In this document: positions 36,968 through 47,801 of the stretch, one piece after another
Layout: every line of letters begins with the position of its first letter
How positions within the stretch are numbered: position 1 is the first letter of the stretch
NCBI RefSeq assembly: GCF_900103125.1
Contig: NZ_FNJV01000003.1
Span: 124,001-188,000, forward strand
DNA length: 64,000 bases
Source of the DNA: Mucilaginibacter sp. OK268
GTDB taxonomy: Bacteria > Bacteroidota > Bacteroidia > Sphingobacteriales > Sphingobacteriaceae
Reading direction: 5' to 3'
The notes under the pieces: model-generated
The model's database searches: none
What the model was told of the DNA's origin: nothing
What the model saw: only the letters and a program-made list of their open reading frames with translations
Program-made: the position numbers and the translations under genes

Positions 36968-36993
36968 ATTAATTAAGTACACACTTAATTAAT
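36968..36993. promoter_or_regulatory. 11-bp perfect palindrome upstream of the NRPS-PKS gene
   Basis: ATTAATTAAGT and ACTTAATTAAT separated by 4 nt, within the 224-bp gap before the hybrid synthase and 142 bp before its ATG. AT-rich symmetry suggests an operator or a small hairpin in the leader. No T tract, so it is unlikely to be a terminator. The gap probably has an own promoter for the assembly-line operon. Confidence 0.5.
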
Positions 36994-37134
36994 TTTATTT
37001 CTTTAAATTAAAATATATAGATATATAAAACTTATAAATCGCTATCTTGAACTGGTTTAAAGTTCCTGCAATTAACTTTAAAAACCTATTAATAAAATGG
37101 TCTGGCCAGTGCAGATAGCCATCCTTGTCAACTC

Positions 37135-40100
37135 ATGAATATCAATAACGGCAACGCATCGACAGAGGGTAAAGATCATATATCTCTGATCCACCAGTTA
37201 TTTGAGCATCAGCTAAATAAAACGCCTGATGCTATTGCTGTTATTTACAACGGCGAAAGTATTACCTATGCCCATTTAAATCTGGCATCAAACAATCTGG
37301 CGGCCGTAATTTTAGCTCAAACCCCAGCTTCTGCAATAATTGGCGTAAGCAACCATCGTTGTATAGAAACCATAATTAGTGTATTAGCTATACTCAAAGC
37401 AGGTAAAGCTTACTTACCCCTTGACTCTGATTACCCCAAAGACAGGCTTGAACAAATCATAGCAGACTCTGGTATCGATACCTGTATAATCACCAAAACT
37501 CAGGAACATTTTTTTGGGGAGTTGCCGATTAATACCCTATTGAGCGATAAAACTTATCCTGAAGTAGATTCACTACCTCTTATAGAAACCCCACTTGGAG
37601 CTTATGCACTATATACCTCAGGATCAACAGGTAAACCCAAAGGTGTACTGATGGGGCATGCTGCTTTAGTAAACCTTTTATTATGGCAAAAGGATAACTC
37701 TATATCTACAACGGGCACACATACCCTGCAATTTGCTCCGCTTACTTTTGATGTATCATTCCAGGAAATATTTGCCACACTAACCACTGGTGGCACACTG
37801 GTACTCATAAACGATGATCTGCGAATCGACCCGGTTCAATTACTACAATATATTGAAACCCAAGCCATAAACCGGATCTTTTTACCTTTTGTAGTGCTTC
37901 AGTATTTAACAGAAGCAGCTATTGCCAATAATCATATTCCCGCTTGTTTACAGGAGATCATGACTGCTGGTGAACAGTTAAAAATAACCCCTCAGATCAT
38001 TAATTTTTTTAAGGCTATACCCGGTTGCATATTATATAATCAATACGGCCCGACCGAAACACATGTAGTAACTCAATTAAAGCTGGATGTCGACGCGTCG
38101 CTCTGGCCATTTTTACCCAGCATTGGGATACCGATAGATAATACAAATATCTTTATACTCGATGAAACACTCCACAAAGTACCCGAAGGAGAAACCGGTG
38201 AACTTTGTGTAGCTGGTATAAGTTTAGCTGAAGGCTATTTAAATAAACCAGAGCTAACGACCGAAAAATTCATCAACTGGCAGGAAAAAGAATCTCAAAC
38301 CACCCGTATTTATCGCACCGGCGATCTGGCCCGTTACCTACCAGATGGTAATATTGAATATTTAGGCAGAAAAGATTCCCAGGTAAAGATCAGGGGTAAC
38401 CGGGTAGAATTGGGCGAGATAGAAGTATTATTAAATCAACTTGAAAATATCAAGCAGGCCGTAGTGATTGCGCAGGAGGATACTTCCGGACAAAAACGGT
38501 TATTGGCTTATCTTGTTGCATCCTACGAATTACAAAACACAGATAAGGTACGCCAGCATTTGGAAAACCAACTCCCTGATTTTATGCTCCCCTCGGCTTA
38601 TATCTGGTTAGATGACTTACCCAAAACCACCAGCGGCAAGGTAGACCGTAAAGCATTGCCCAGCTCTAACTTGCAAAGACCTGCACTTTCCACCTTATAT
38701 AAAGCGCCATCCACCCCCATCGAGAAAAATATCGCCTCTGTTTGGATGAATTTATTGCAGTTAGATAAGATTGGCTTGGATGATAATTTTTTTCAGCTTG
38801 GGGGTAATTCCTTATTAGCCTTAAAAACAATAGCCGAATTAAAACAACAACACAACTACTCAATTGCGATAACCAAACTTTACCAATACCCTACTGTGGC
38901 CGGTTTAGCAAGTTTGCTAACTGGTACAAATAAGACAACACTGCTCCCAGTACGTAAGAAAAGCAAAGATAATAACACCAATCGGGATGTGGCGATCATA
39001 GGTATGGTCGGCAGATTCCCAGGGGCTAATACTATCGATGAGTTTTGGGAATTATTAGTCGAAGGCCGTGAAACAATCAGCTTTTTCAGTGTTGATGAAA
39101 TCGATAAAAGTATTCCATCTAATATTAAAAACAACCCTGCTTACGTAAAGGCCCGCGGTATTATTGATGGAGCCGATGAGTTTGACGCTGATTTTTTTGG
39201 TTTCAATCCCCGGTCGGCAGAATTAATGGATCCCCAGCATCGCGTGTTTTTAGAAATAGCCTGGGAAGTACTGGAAAAAACCGGGCACCTACCACAAAAA
39301 TACACTGGCACCGTTGGCGTTTTTGCGGGATGCGGGTATAATACCTACTATGATAACAATGTTTTAACCAATCCTGAGATCGTAGAAAAAACAGGCCATT
39401 TCCAGGTAAGATTACTAAACGAAAAAGACTATATAGCTACCCGAACCGCTTATCAACTAAACTTACAGGGGCCTGCGGTAGCCATTTATGCGGCTTGTTC
39501 TACATCTTTATTAGCAGTAGCACAAGCGGTAAGCAGTATCCGCGATGGACAATGTTCTGTAGCTATTGCAGGTGCGGCATCTATCACTTCGCCTATAAAA
39601 AGCGGACATCTTTACGAAGAAGGGTCGATCATGAGCAGCGATGGTCATTGCCGTCCGTTTGATGCATTGGCAACTGGTACCGTTTTTAGCGATGGTGCTG
39701 GCGTTGTTTTATTAAAAAGCATGGAAGATGCCCTACATGATGGCGATACGATTTACGGCGTTATAAAAGGCGTTGGTGTTAATAATGATGGCGCTGTAAA
39801 AAGCAGTTTTAGCGGCCCAAGCGCGCAAGGACAAGCAGGTGCTATAGCGATGGCCATCGACGATGCCGGAGTTGACGCCTCTACTATAGGCTATATCGAA
39901 GCACACGGAACAGCCACCCCTCTTGGTGATCCTATTGAAATAGAGGGTTTGAACCTTGCCTTTGGCGAGCAAGATAGAAGGCAGTTTTGTGCTATTGGCT
40001 CAGTAAAAAGCAATATGGGGCATCTTACCGCGGCTTCTGGTGTAGCCGGTCTTATCAAAACGGTATTGGCCCTTCGCAATAAGCAAATCCCTCCCTCCCT

Positions 40101-43100
40101 GTTTTATCAGCACATTAACCTCAATATTGATATTGCCGATACTTCATTTTATGTGAACCCGCAATTAAGTCCCTGGGAAAGTAACGATATCAGACGTGCT
40201 GGTGTAAGCTCGTTTGGAGTAGGTGGAACTAATGTTCATATGGTTGTAGAAGAGTTCGAAACAGAAGATGTATCGATAGGAACAGATAAACCATGGAAGC
40301 TGATCTGTTGGTCGGCAAAAACAGAGACTAGTCTTAATAATTATATTAAAAAACTGGGCAACTATATCTCACAACAACCGGATGTTAATTTAAACGATGT
40401 TGCTTATACATTACAAACCACAAGAGCATCATTTAATTTCCGCAGATTTATGTTAGTGGTGGATAATGATGAGTTGTTGGCGAAATTAAATACACCACAT
40501 CATGACTTTTCGTCTTCCAAAAACTTAAAAACAGAGGCCAGCGGTGTTGTATTTATGTTCCCAGGACAAGGCTCTCAGTACGCAGAAATGGGTGCTGATC
40601 TTTATCGGAACGAGCCCATTTTTGCTAACGCGGTAAATGAATGTATAACCTTATTACAAAGCACAATACATGAAAACCTGTTGCAGATCATGTATCCTGC
40701 AACATCTGATAGTCAATCGCACGAAAAAATAAAACAAACTTTAAACGCCCAACCCGCCATATTTATCCTGGAATATGCCATGGCCAAATTATGGATGAGC
40801 CGGGGCATACAACCCGAGGTATTAATTGGCCATAGTATTGGCGAATTTGTGGCTGCCCATTTAGCCGGGGTATTTAATCTTAAAGACGCCTTGATCATGG
40901 TATCTGAAAGGGCCAGATTGGTAAATGGTATGCATAAAGGAAGCATGTTATCAGTAAGATTAGCAGCCGATAAATTGATCGAACTATTACCTGAAGATTT
41001 ATCTATCGCTGCTATTAACAGCCATAAATTAGGTGTTGTTGCGGGGCCGGATGAATTGATCAATAAATTTGCCGGTGATCTGTCTGAAAAAGGTATCCCA
41101 AGCCGTTTGCTGGTAACCAGCCATGCATTCCATTCTTCGATGATGGATGGCGTTATTACCCCATTTGAAACAATAGTAAAATCAATAAAATTAAATGCAC
41201 CTGTAAAACCAATAGTATCAACCGTAACTGGTAATTGGATGAGCGCTGCAGAAGCTACCGATCCAAATTATTGGGCACAACACCTGCGCAAAACTGTTCG
41301 CTTTGCTGATGGCTTGGATACTTTGCTGGAGGATGAAAACAGGCTTTTCCTGGAAGTTGGCCCGGGAAATATATTGGCAACAGTAACCCGTCAGCATACT
41401 ACAGGCAAAAATATTGCTATCGTACCAGGATTTGAAAAAACGGAGACCCTAAGCGAAGAGTATTCCGTGCTTAAGGCCCAGGCTCAGCTTTGGTTAAACG
41501 GAGTAGAGCTTAACTGGGAAGCGGTTTATCAAGGTCAAAGCAGAAAAAAGATCGATTTGCCAACTTACGCGTTTGATCATAAACGATACTGGCTCGAACC
41601 GGCCATCATTACCAATAAAGTTGAAACAGTAGCTAATGCTTCGGTACAACAAACAGAAAACATTATCACGCAAACTACGCCAATGAGAAAAGATATTCTG
41701 ATTAATAAGCTGAAAGAAATATTTGAAGATGCAGCAGGCATCGAAATTGATGCGGCCAACACGGGATTGAGTTTTATTGAAATTGGATTCGATTCCCTTT
41801 CGCTGACGCAAATCGCTACGAACCTTAAAAAGACATTTAATATACCCATCACTTTCAGAAAGTTATTTGAAGAGTATAACAGCTTAAACCTGCTGGCATC
41901 TTATTTGGATACAAACCTGCCTGCTGATGTATTGAAACCGGAGGTTGTTGCACCGGTAGCAGCATCGCAACAACAAACATTTAGCCCCCTGCCTGTAAAT
42001 AACGCCGCGGGAAATAATGATTTGATCATCGGGTTAATATCACAGCAATTACAATTGCTTACCAATCAGCTGGCATTGATACAAAACGGTGGAGGTATTC
42101 AACAACCTATTCCAGTTCAAAACCATAGTACGTCTGCTATAGCTTCCATAAAACCACAGCAAATCACCTATGAACTTACACCTGAAGAACAGGAAGAGTT
42201 GAAAAAACCTTTTGGTGCAACCGCGCGCATTGAAAAGCAAACACTTGAACTAAATGATAAACAAGCGGCATTTTTAAAAGATCTGACGGCTCAATACAAT
42301 GCCAAAACCGGCGCCAGTAAGTCACAAACACAAAAAGACCGTCCATATATGGCTGATCCACGTGTGGTAAGTGGTTTCAGGCCTTTAACCAAAGAGGTAG
42401 TATATCCTTTGGTGGTTAATCGATCTAAAGGCAGCCATGTGTGGGATATTGATGGTAACGAATATATCGACGCTTTGAATGGCTTTGGGTCAAACTTTTT
42501 AGGTTATCAAACAGATTACCTGAAGAAAGCAGTTCAGGAGCAAGTTGAAAAGGGTTATGAAATAGGTCCGCAGCATGAACTTGCCGGCGAAGTTTGTAAG
42601 CTGATCACCGAGTTTACCAATTTTGATCGTGCCGCTCTTTGTAATACGGGTTCAGAGGCTGTTCTTGGTGCCATGCGCATAGCTCGTACAGTTACAGGCC
42701 GGTCGCTTATTGTAGCTTTCAGCGGATCTTATCACGGTATTAATGATGAAGTGATTGTTCGTGGCACCAAAAAATTAAAAACAGTACCAGCCGCGCCGGG
42801 TATTATGCCCGAGGTAGTGCAAAATATGTTGATACTTGATTACGGTACCGAAGAATCCTTAAGAATAATAGCCGAACGGGCGCATGAACTGGCAGCCGTA
42901 TTAGTAGAACCTGTTCAGAGCAGAAGACCGGAGTTTCAGCCAATAGCTTTTTTAAAGAAAGTAAAGGAGATAACCCAACAATCAGGAACCGTTTTAATAT
43001 TTGATGAAGTGATAACAGGTTTCCGCATGCATCCGGGTGGCGCACAAGCCTTATTTGGCATCAAGGCAGATCTGGGGACTTACGGAAAAGTTATCGGTGG

Positions 43101-43755
43101 TGGAATGCCTATCGGAGCTATAGCAGGCATCAGCAAGTATATGGATGCTTTAGATGGCGGCAACTGGCAATATGGTGATGACTCAACACCGGAAGCCGGT
43201 GTTACTTACTTTGCAGGCACCTTCGTTCGTCATCCTTTAGCACTGGCGGCTGGCCGGGCTTCATTATTATATATGAAAGAACAGGGCCCGGCACTTCAGG
43301 AAGGGCTAAACGCACGCACCAAACGATTGGCTGACGCTTTAAACGCCATTTGCGAACAATATGGTATTCCACTATACATACCCTACTTTGGCTCATTATG
43401 GAAGATAAAATTCAAATATGAGTTAGCTTACGGCGAGTTGTTATTTACCCTTATGCGCTTAAAAGGCATCCATATCTGGGATCTTTTTCCTTGTTTTTTG
43501 ACCGCAGCGCATACCGATGAAGAAGTAGAGCAGATCATCAATAAATTTAACGAAAGTGTCGTTGAATTGATAGAAGCCGGCTTTATGCCTTCAGAGAAAC
43601 CCCAACAGGCAGGTATTTCATCAAATAGACTACCAACTGTCCCTCCTGTTTCAGGCGCAAAACTAGGACGGGATAAAGATGGTAATCCAGGCTGGTTTAT
43701 CAGTGACGACGAAAATCCGGGAAAGTATTTACAGGTAAAAATTAGCAACAACTGA
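37135..43755 (+). CDS. Hybrid NRPS-PKS: A-PCP-KS-AT-ACP-aminotransferase
   Basis: 2206-aa megasynthase. A domain about 15-520 (YTSGSTGKPKGVLMGH, YGPTETHVVTQL); PCP S559 (LGGNSL); KS about 618-1045 with C788 (AACSTS), H924 (EAHGTATPLGDP), H963 (KSNMGHLTA); AT about 1135-1440 with S1234 (GHSIGE) and HAFHSS, a malonyl-CoA pattern; ACP S1554 (GFDSLS); low-complexity linker; PLP aminotransferase of the glutamate-semialdehyde type about 1745-2150 with FDEVITGFRMHPGG and Lys K1985. No KR, DH or ER. Known relatives (MycA, McyE) aminate a beta-keto thioester. The A code read by hand, D-V-Q-F-M-A-Q-V-V, is proline-like but not exact. Next gene starts 2 nt later. Confidence 0.95.
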   Translation: MNINNGNASTEGKDHISLIHQLFEHQLNKTPDAIAVIYNGESITYAHLNLASNNLAAVILAQTPASAIIGVSNHRCIETIISVLAILKAGKAYLPLDSDYPKDRLEQIIADSGIDTCIITKTQEHFFGELPINTLLSDKTYPEVDSLPLIETPLGAYALYTSGSTGKPKGVLMGHAALVNLLLWQKDNSISTTGTHTLQFAPLTFDVSFQEIFATLTTGGTLVLINDDLRIDPVQLLQYIETQAINRIFLPFVVLQYLTEAAIANNHIPACLQEIMTAGEQLKITPQIINFFKAIPGCILYNQYGPTETHVVTQLKLDVDASLWPFLPSIGIPIDNTNIFILDETLHKVPEGETGELCVAGISLAEGYLNKPELTTEKFINWQEKESQTTRIYRTGDLARYLPDGNIEYLGRKDSQVKIRGNRVELGEIEVLLNQLENIKQAVVIAQEDTSGQKRLLAYLVASYELQNTDKVRQHLENQLPDFMLPSAYIWLDDLPKTTSGKVDRKALPSSNLQRPALSTLYKAPSTPIEKNIASVWMNLLQLDKIGLDDNFFQLGGNSLLALKTIAELKQQHNYSIAITKLYQYPTVAGLASLLTGTNKTTLLPVRKKSKDNNTNRDVAIIGMVGRFPGANTIDEFWELLVEGRETISFFSVDEIDKSIPSNIKNNPAYVKARGIIDGADEFDADFFGFNPRSAELMDPQHRVFLEIAWEVLEKTGHLPQKYTGTVGVFAGCGYNTYYDNNVLTNPEIVEKTGHFQVRLLNEKDYIATRTAYQLNLQGPAVAIYAACSTSLLAVAQAVSSIRDGQCSVAIAGAASITSPIKSGHLYEEGSIMSSDGHCRPFDALATGTVFSDGAGVVLLKSMEDALHDGDTIYGVIKGVGVNNDGAVKSSFSGPSAQGQAGAIAMAIDDAGVDASTIGYIEAHGTATPLGDPIEIEGLNLAFGEQDRRQFCAIGSVKSNMGHLTAASGVAGLIKTVLALRNKQIPPSLFYQHINLNIDIADTSFYVNPQLSPWESNDIRRAGVSSFGVGGTNVHMVVEEFETEDVSIGTDKPWKLICWSAKTETSLNNYIKKLGNYISQQPDVNLNDVAYTLQTTRASFNFRRFMLVVDNDELLAKLNTPHHDFSSSKNLKTEASGVVFMFPGQGSQYAEMGADLYRNEPIFANAVNECITLLQSTIHENLLQIMYPATSDSQSHEKIKQTLNAQPAIFILEYAMAKLWMSRGIQPEVLIGHSIGEFVAAHLAGVFNLKDALIMVSERARLVNGMHKGSMLSVRLAADKLIELLPEDLSIAAINSHKLGVVAGPDELINKFAGDLSEKGIPSRLLVTSHAFHSSMMDGVITPFETIVKSIKLNAPVKPIVSTVTGNWMSAAEATDPNYWAQHLRKTVRFADGLDTLLEDENRLFLEVGPGNILATVTRQHTTGKNIAIVPGFEKTETLSEEYSVLKAQAQLWLNGVELNWEAVYQGQSRKKIDLPTYAFDHKRYWLEPAIITNKVETVANASVQQTENIITQTTPMRKDILINKLKEIFEDAAGIEIDAANTGLSFIEIGFDSLSLTQIATNLKKTFNIPITFRKLFEEYNSLNLLASYLDTNLPADVLKPEVVAPVAASQQQTFSPLPVNNAAGNNDLIIGLISQQLQLLTNQLALIQNGGGIQQPIPVQNHSTSAIASIKPQQITYELTPEEQEELKKPFGATARIEKQTLELNDKQAAFLKDLTAQYNAKTGASKSQTQKDRPYMADPRVVSGFRPLTKEVVYPLVVNRSKGSHVWDIDGNEYIDALNGFGSNFLGYQTDYLKKAVQEQVEKGYEIGPQHELAGEVCKLITEFTNFDRAALCNTGSEAVLGAMRIARTVTGRSLIVAFSGSYHGINDEVIVRGTKKLKTVPAAPGIMPEVVQNMLILDYGTEESLRIIAERAHELAAVLVEPVQSRRPEFQPIAFLKKVKEITQQSGTVLIFDEVITGFRMHPGGAQALFGIKADLGTYGKVIGGGMPIGAIAGISKYMDALDGGNWQYGDDSTPEAGVTYFAGTFVRHPLALAAGRASLLYMKEQGPALQEGLNARTKRLADALNAICEQYGIPLYIPYFGSLWKIKFKYELAYGELLFTLMRLKGIHIWDLFPCFLTAAHTDEEVEQIINKFNESVVELIEAGFMPSEKPQQAGISSNRLPTVPPVSGAKLGRDKDGNPGWFISDDENPGKYLQVKISNN

Positions 43756-43757
43756 TT

Positions 43758-46700
43758 TTGGACACCATCTACACATACGATACTATTCCGGTTGAATTCG
43801 ATCCTTTTGCAGGGCCAGAGTTACTGAGTTTAGCCCGTTCAACGGAATCACAGCTGGAGATCTGGACATCATGCCTTATTGGTGGAGATGAGGCCAACTG
43901 TGCTTACAATGAATCATTTTCCCTATTATTTTCGGGTGCATTTAATCAGGATGCCATGTTTGGGGCGCTTCAGGACCTTGCCAACCGGCACGAAGCACTT
44001 CGATCTTGCTTTAGTGCCAACGGTAAATACATCTGCATTTATAAAGAGTTAACGCTCGAGATCAATTATCAGAATCTTTCAAATCATTCAGATAAAGAAC
44101 AGCAGATTCTCATTGATGACCAAAATCAGCATGAGGCTTTAACTCCTTTTAACCTGGTAACAGGCCCATTGTTTAAAACGTCGTTGATCAAATTATCCGA
44201 CGACAAACATCTTTTGACCTTCATCGCGCATCATATAGTTTGTGATGGATGGTCGATAGGTATTATGATGCAGGATCTTGGAAAACTATATAATGCCTAT
44301 ATCAACAATGAACATTCGCAATTGTCGCCAGCACCACTTTTTAGTGATTACGCAGCTGAGCAATTACTATTTGAACAAACTCCGGAATATAAAAGTACCC
44401 AAACTTATTGGCTGGAACAATTCAGCGGCAGTGGTCATACACTAAACATCCCTACCGATTTCCCACGTCCTACCCTGCGTACCTATAAAAGTCACCGTGA
44501 TGATTTTAATCTGGATAGTGAACTGGCTTTCTCCCTCAAAAAATTGGCTAAAAACAATGGCAGCAGTTTTGTTACTACGTTGTTGGTAGCCTTTGAGATA
44601 TTTTTGCAACGCTTAACCGGGCAAGATGAGATCATTCTGGGCCTGCCGGCAGCGGGGCAATCAGCTACAGGTAATTACGACTTAGTTGGGCACTGTGTAA
44701 ACCTGCTTGCCCTAAGAAGCTATCCGAAAGGCGAACTTTCATTTAAAAGCTATTTAAAACAACGCACGTCGGCTATTTTAGATGCCTATGAACATCAGCA
44801 GTATACTTTTGGTAGCCTGCTCAAAAACTTAAATATAGCTCGTGATGCTTCCCGGATACCCCTGGTACCGGTAATGTTTAACATTGATATGGGGCTCGAC
44901 GATGATGTAAGCTTTAATGGCTTGCAACATCAGTTGATAAGCAATCCGCGTGAATACGAAAGCTTCGAGCTATTTGTCAATATCTCCGGGCGCGATGAAT
45001 CGCTTACATTGGAGTGGTCATATAATACTCAATTATTCAAATCATCAACCATCGCTGGTATGATGGATGATTTTGAATTTTTGCTGGAGCAACTGGTAAA
45101 TAATCCCGATATACTCATCGCCGATATTCCTCTTAAAAATTCGCAGGAGCTTGTCAACCAGTTAAATACATGGAATAACACGTTTGCTGCTTATCCAAAA
45201 GATAAAGGTCTTCATCATTTGATCAGTCAGCGATCACAAGAATTTGGCGATCAGGTGGCTGTAAAATTTGCCGATCGGTCACTTACCTATAAACAGTTAA
45301 ATGAAAGGGCCAACCAGTTGGCCGCATTACTAATCAATAAGGGAGTTAAAAAAGGAGATAAAGTAGCATTTGTGCTTGATCGTTCGGCACAGTTGGTTGT
45401 GGTTATGTTGGGTATCCTGAAAACCGGCGCTGTATACGTACCGGTTGATCCGCAGTTTCCTTTAAACCGCATTGATCACATGCTGACCGATTCTGGTGCC
45501 GTGCTACTCATTACATCCGAAGATTATAAGGAGCGCTATCAATCAGCCGCAAAAGAGTTATTGATAGAAAATATATGGCCACAGCTTGATCAATACCCGG
45601 TAAGCGATGTGAAGGTTGATGTAAATGGTGACGACCTCGTTTATATACTGTACACATCCGGCTCAACAGGATTACCTAAGGGTGTACAAATAGCTCATCA
45701 CAACCTGATTAACTTTTTGTATAGCATGCAAAAAGCCCCCGGTATAGCGGCAATAGATAAGCTACTGGCAGTAACTACAGTAAGTTTTGATATATCAGGC
45801 CTGGAATTATTTTTACCGTTGATCAGCGGCGCCCAGGTGATCATAGCCAATAGTGCGGAGGCTAAAGATGGTCGCGCTTTGCTGGAGATTATCAGGAAGG
45901 AAAATGTTACTATGATGCAGGCCACGCCTTATACCTGGCGCATCATGATCGAGGCTGGCTGGGACTCATCTACCCCAATAAAAGTTATTTGCGGCGGCGA
46001 AGCATTACCCAAAGAGCTGGCAGAAAAAATAAGTACCCGTGCAGAAAGCCTGTGGAATGTATACGGGCCTACGGAAACTACAGTATGGTCAACTGTAAAA
46101 CAAATAAAGGCTGATGATGACAACATCATAACCATTGGCCGTCCCATTGATAATACAGCCATTTATATTTTAGATAAATACCTGAATCCTTTACCGGTTG
46201 GAACTGCCGGCGAGATATACATTGGCGGCGATGGCGTTGCTAAAGGCTATTTAAATCAACCTGTATTAACCGCCGAAAAATTCATTGCAGATCCATTTTC
46301 TAATAAGCGCGGTAATAAAATATACCGAACAGGTGATATGGGCAAATTCCTGGAAAATGGTGAAATAGAATGCCTTGGCCGTATTGATTCACAGATAAAA
46401 ATACGTGGTTACCGCATTGAGACGGGTGAGATCGAATATCACCTGGTTAATCAATATAACATTAAAGAAGCCGTAGTTCTGGCTCAACCCGATAAAAATG
46501 GGATCGATAAACTGGTGGCCTACGTGGTTACCGACGATAGTTACATGGCGGAGTCTGAAGCAGCTCAAATAAAGAGCTGGAAAATAGCTTTAAAAACAGT
46601 GCTGCCAGATTACATGGTACCTGATAACCTGATCATTATTCCGGCTATGCCTTTAACCCCGAATGGTAAAGTAGATAAAAAAGCACTGGCCAATAAGAAC

Positions 46701-47789
46701 AGCCAACTGGCCGAAAGCATTCACCTGTTTATGGCTCCCCGAACAGATGTGGAAAAATTAGTAGCTGATATCTGGTCGGAATTTCTGGAAGTCAAAAACA
46801 TCGGTATTTATGACAACTTTTTTGAGTTAGGCGGGCATTCACTTATTGCAGTCCAGGTAATGACCCGCATAGAAAAACTCACCGGTAAACGCCTGCCCCT
46901 CGCTACCCTTTTTGAAAACTCTACGGTTGAAAAACTGGCATTGATGCTGGAGATGGACGGAAAATCTATCGTATGGGATTCGCTGGTGCCTATTAAACCT
47001 TCGGGCAACAAAATGCCCTTGTATATTGTACATGGAGCGGGACTCAATGTATTGCTATTCAATACGCTGGCATCGGGCATGGATGCCGACCAGCCAGTGT
47101 ACGGTCTGCAAGCTAAGGGTCTTAACGGCATTGATGAGCCCTTAAGTAATATTGTTGATATCGCGGCGCATTATAACGCAGCCATCATGGCGCAAAACCC
47201 AACTGGCCCTTATGCACTCGCGGGTTATTCATTCGGGGGCATTATTGCTTTCGAAATGGCTAAGCAGCTTGAAGAACAAGGCAAACAAATAAAAATGCTG
47301 GCCATGTTTGACACTTATGCCTACCGATCCCCTCGCTTTGATCCATGGTTGACCATGCAAGTAAAAAGAGGAAAATTTTTCATACGTAAGCTATTATACA
47401 ATCTTACATTTCCAAATGGTTTTATGAGTACGATGGCGCATACCGGTAAAGTCACAAAACGAGGATTGACCAAATTGTTCTGGAAGCTATTCAAAGACGA
47501 AAAGCAGGAAGGTTTTTTCGGTTATGCTAATAAAATTGATGAAATGAATGTACTTGCCGAAAAACTCTATAAATTAGAGGCCCGGAATATTGCCATTGAA
47601 TTATTCAGAGCTGAGGATCGTACATTTTATTTGGATGATTTTGAGTATCTTGGTTGGAAGCCGTACGCTTTAAAAGGAGTTAACGTTCATAAAATACCTG
47701 GTGGGCATAATTCTATTTTTAAAGCACCTAATGATAAAATATTTGCAAGCATATTACAAAACTGCCTAAACAAAGTCGCTCAAAAATAA
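43758..47789 (+). CDS. NRPS: condensation-adenylation-PCP-thioesterase
   Basis: 1343 aa, terminal module. C domain about 30-460 with HHIVCDG (158-164) intact; A domain about 475-985 (YTSGSTGLPKGVQIAH, NVYGPTETTVWS); PCP S1028 (LGGHSL); TE about 1085-1340 with S1158 in AGYSFGG. The start is TTG at 43758, 2 nt after the synthase stop; the next in-frame Met would remove part of the C domain. The hand-read code D-I-L-Q-I-G-V-V-W is glycine-like. It should join the aminated acyl chain from the hybrid protein to glycine and release it. Strongly similar over A-PCP-TE to the protein at 30748. Confidence 0.95.
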   Translation: MDTIYTYDTIPVEFDPFAGPELLSLARSTESQLEIWTSCLIGGDEANCAYNESFSLLFSGAFNQDAMFGALQDLANRHEALRSCFSANGKYICIYKELTLEINYQNLSNHSDKEQQILIDDQNQHEALTPFNLVTGPLFKTSLIKLSDDKHLLTFIAHHIVCDGWSIGIMMQDLGKLYNAYINNEHSQLSPAPLFSDYAAEQLLFEQTPEYKSTQTYWLEQFSGSGHTLNIPTDFPRPTLRTYKSHRDDFNLDSELAFSLKKLAKNNGSSFVTTLLVAFEIFLQRLTGQDEIILGLPAAGQSATGNYDLVGHCVNLLALRSYPKGELSFKSYLKQRTSAILDAYEHQQYTFGSLLKNLNIARDASRIPLVPVMFNIDMGLDDDVSFNGLQHQLISNPREYESFELFVNISGRDESLTLEWSYNTQLFKSSTIAGMMDDFEFLLEQLVNNPDILIADIPLKNSQELVNQLNTWNNTFAAYPKDKGLHHLISQRSQEFGDQVAVKFADRSLTYKQLNERANQLAALLINKGVKKGDKVAFVLDRSAQLVVVMLGILKTGAVYVPVDPQFPLNRIDHMLTDSGAVLLITSEDYKERYQSAAKELLIENIWPQLDQYPVSDVKVDVNGDDLVYILYTSGSTGLPKGVQIAHHNLINFLYSMQKAPGIAAIDKLLAVTTVSFDISGLELFLPLISGAQVIIANSAEAKDGRALLEIIRKENVTMMQATPYTWRIMIEAGWDSSTPIKVICGGEALPKELAEKISTRAESLWNVYGPTETTVWSTVKQIKADDDNIITIGRPIDNTAIYILDKYLNPLPVGTAGEIYIGGDGVAKGYLNQPVLTAEKFIADPFSNKRGNKIYRTGDMGKFLENGEIECLGRIDSQIKIRGYRIETGEIEYHLVNQYNIKEAVVLAQPDKNGIDKLVAYVVTDDSYMAESEAAQIKSWKIALKTVLPDYMVPDNLIIIPAMPLTPNGKVDKKALANKNSQLAESIHLFMAPRTDVEKLVADIWSEFLEVKNIGIYDNFFELGGHSLIAVQVMTRIEKLTGKRLPLATLFENSTVEKLALMLEMDGKSIVWDSLVPIKPSGNKMPLYIVHGAGLNVLLFNTLASGMDADQPVYGLQAKGLNGIDEPLSNIVDIAAHYNAAIMAQNPTGPYALAGYSFGGIIAFEMAKQLEEQGKQIKMLAMFDTYAYRSPRFDPWLTMQVKRGKFFIRKLLYNLTFPNGFMSTMAHTGKVTKRGLTKLFWKLFKDEKQEGFFGYANKIDEMNVLAEKLYKLEARNIAIELFRAEDRTFYLDDFEYLGWKPYALKGVNVHKIPGGHNSIFKAPNDKIFASILQNCLNKVAQK

Positions 47790-47801
47790 CCATATCTACC
47801 T

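Noticed and set aside
40713..41063. 116-aa minus-strand frame within the AT domain
   Set aside because: Shadow of the acyltransferase domain with its catalytic S1234; no independent support.
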